A stretch of DNA of 64,000 nt from Gyrodactylus bullatarudis (Eukaryota; Platyhelminthes; Monogenea; Gyrodactylidea; Gyrodactylidae), in the NCBI GenBank assembly GCA_012064415.1, contig SSNU01000088.1:62001-126000 (forward strand), read 5' to 3'. Position numbers and translations under genes: made by a program. Every line of letters begins with the position of its first letter. The first letter of the stretch is position 1. The notes beneath the pieces are model-generated. The model saw only the letters and a list, made by a program, of their open reading frames with translations, made no database searches and was not told where the DNA came from. Positions 62,931 to 64,000 of the stretch are shown piece by piece.

Positions 62931-64000
62931 TGCCCATTTTTTCCGGAGAGGTTAGATCGAGAAGGATATTAAATGAATACCAAATTTTCAAGCTATCCAT
63001 GTAAAGACCATTAACAAATCGTGTACAATGATGATACAGATTTCAGTAAATATTCTTATTTATAAAAAAAACATCTTCAGTAATAATAAACCAGTATAAA
63101 AATTAGATTAAAATATCATTCATGTAATTTTTACTGTATTCTGTTCATGGGTCAATTGAAAAATTATGAAAGTTCAAAAAACGCAATTTTTCTCATTTAA
63201 AATTCACGCTAAATTCGCTTGAGTTAAGAAAATTCAGTATGAATTTTAGTGTAGTTGAACACTAATGTTAGAATAGAAAGTTTTTGTTACTTGATCTGCT
63301 CAAAAGTTGAGAACTTCCTCTGAACTTGAAGATCACTGAATGCTGACAGAAGATAGAATTGTCTTCATATCAACTATCTTTAGTTCTGAGACATGAATAA
63401 TATTACACACAAGAAAGGCTTTTATTTCAGGCCTTATTTGTGAAATAAATGGCATCATTCTATCTCTTGGTTTAGTTATCAAAGAAAACTTTATGAAATC
63501 TCAGTAAGAAACGGTCTGTAACAATCATTATACGCAAATTTACTTGACTCAAATTGCTAAGGGCAATTGAGGTCAGGACTGAAGGAGAGTGTTTTGAATT
63601 AGATCATGACCTTTGATTGCAGATAATTTTAGTTCATTAACGATAGTTCTTAGTACAGTCAGTTAAAGTACGGTTAATTACACACATGATGACTCATTTT
63701 TTTACCCTAAAAACTTGTTTTATTTTTTTCTAATGTGAGAAATTGAGACATGAAAGATTAAACCCATAAGTAAGGTTATTGTGTTCTGGAGATCAAAATA
63801 TTCTTGATATCTTAATCAAGTTTCAGAAGCCTATAAGATCAGAATAAAAAATACAGCTAATTACACACATGATGGCTCACAGGATGAATACTCTTCCCCT
63901 CATTTTTATATTTATACCTCTCTGCTCTCATTCGGTAGACCAATAGAATTAGAGAAACACAATAACCAATCAGAGTAAAGTATCATTTCTTATCCAAGAT
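62931..64000. other. AT-rich DNA at the right edge, no gene seen
   Basis: No coding frame or receptor exon is recognisable on either strand. The missing N-terminal receptor exons presumably lie further right. Confidence 0.5.

Overview
The window is AT-rich eukaryotic DNA with long introns, GT/AG splice sites, AATAAA polyadenylation signals and many dispersed transposon relics. The protein families (an arthropod-like metabotropic glutamate receptor, an F-BAR/SH3 adaptor, STE24, an hnRNP U-like protein) point to an animal, most likely an arthropod. A copepod of the salmon-louse kind would fit the base composition and repeat load, but that is inference. I built all gene models by hand from splice sites and reading-phase continuity.

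Layout. (1) 1-23019, plus strand: the 3' part of an F-BAR/SH3 gene of the CIP4/FBP17 (TOCA) type. It has seven exons spread over 23 kb, including one 12.8 kb intron. A TIR element that carries a fragment of a repeated hypothetical protein, and a neighbouring MITE, lie in its fourth intron (17.6-19.9 kb). (2) 23.2-25.6 kb: a very compact cluster between that gene and the next. It holds a 91-aa minus-strand gene, an intronless STE24 CAAX protease (plus strand), and a two-exon 141-aa minus-strand gene, then the start of the next plus-strand gene. Neighbouring genes diverge from short shared promoters (141 and 92 bp) or converge with interleaved 3' ends. (3) 25556-29857, plus strand: an hnRNP U-like gene (SAP, SPRY, P-loop kinase-like domain, RGG-like and low-complexity tail) in nine exons, followed by a 3' UTR rich in simple repeats. 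(4) 34725-53446, minus strand: nine exons encoding the C-terminal 775 residues of a metabotropic glutamate receptor. They run from the middle of the ligand-binding domain through the cysteine-rich domain and seven helices to a tail ending in a PDZ-ligand-like motif. The N-terminal exons were not found and probably lie beyond the right edge. (5) 53.8-64 kb: no confident gene; foldback repeats and a decayed piggyBac transposase.

The genes do not form one pathway. Membrane-curvature/actin signalling, CAAX-prenyl protein maturation, nuclear RNA binding and glutamate signalling are simply neighbours. The most interesting items are the interleaved small-gene cluster at 23.2-25.6 kb, a Penelope-like element fragment bounded by 333-bp inverted arms that read as identical (37008-37948), and the TIR element at 18397-19944 carrying a truncated coding segment. 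I saw no convincing new multigene system.
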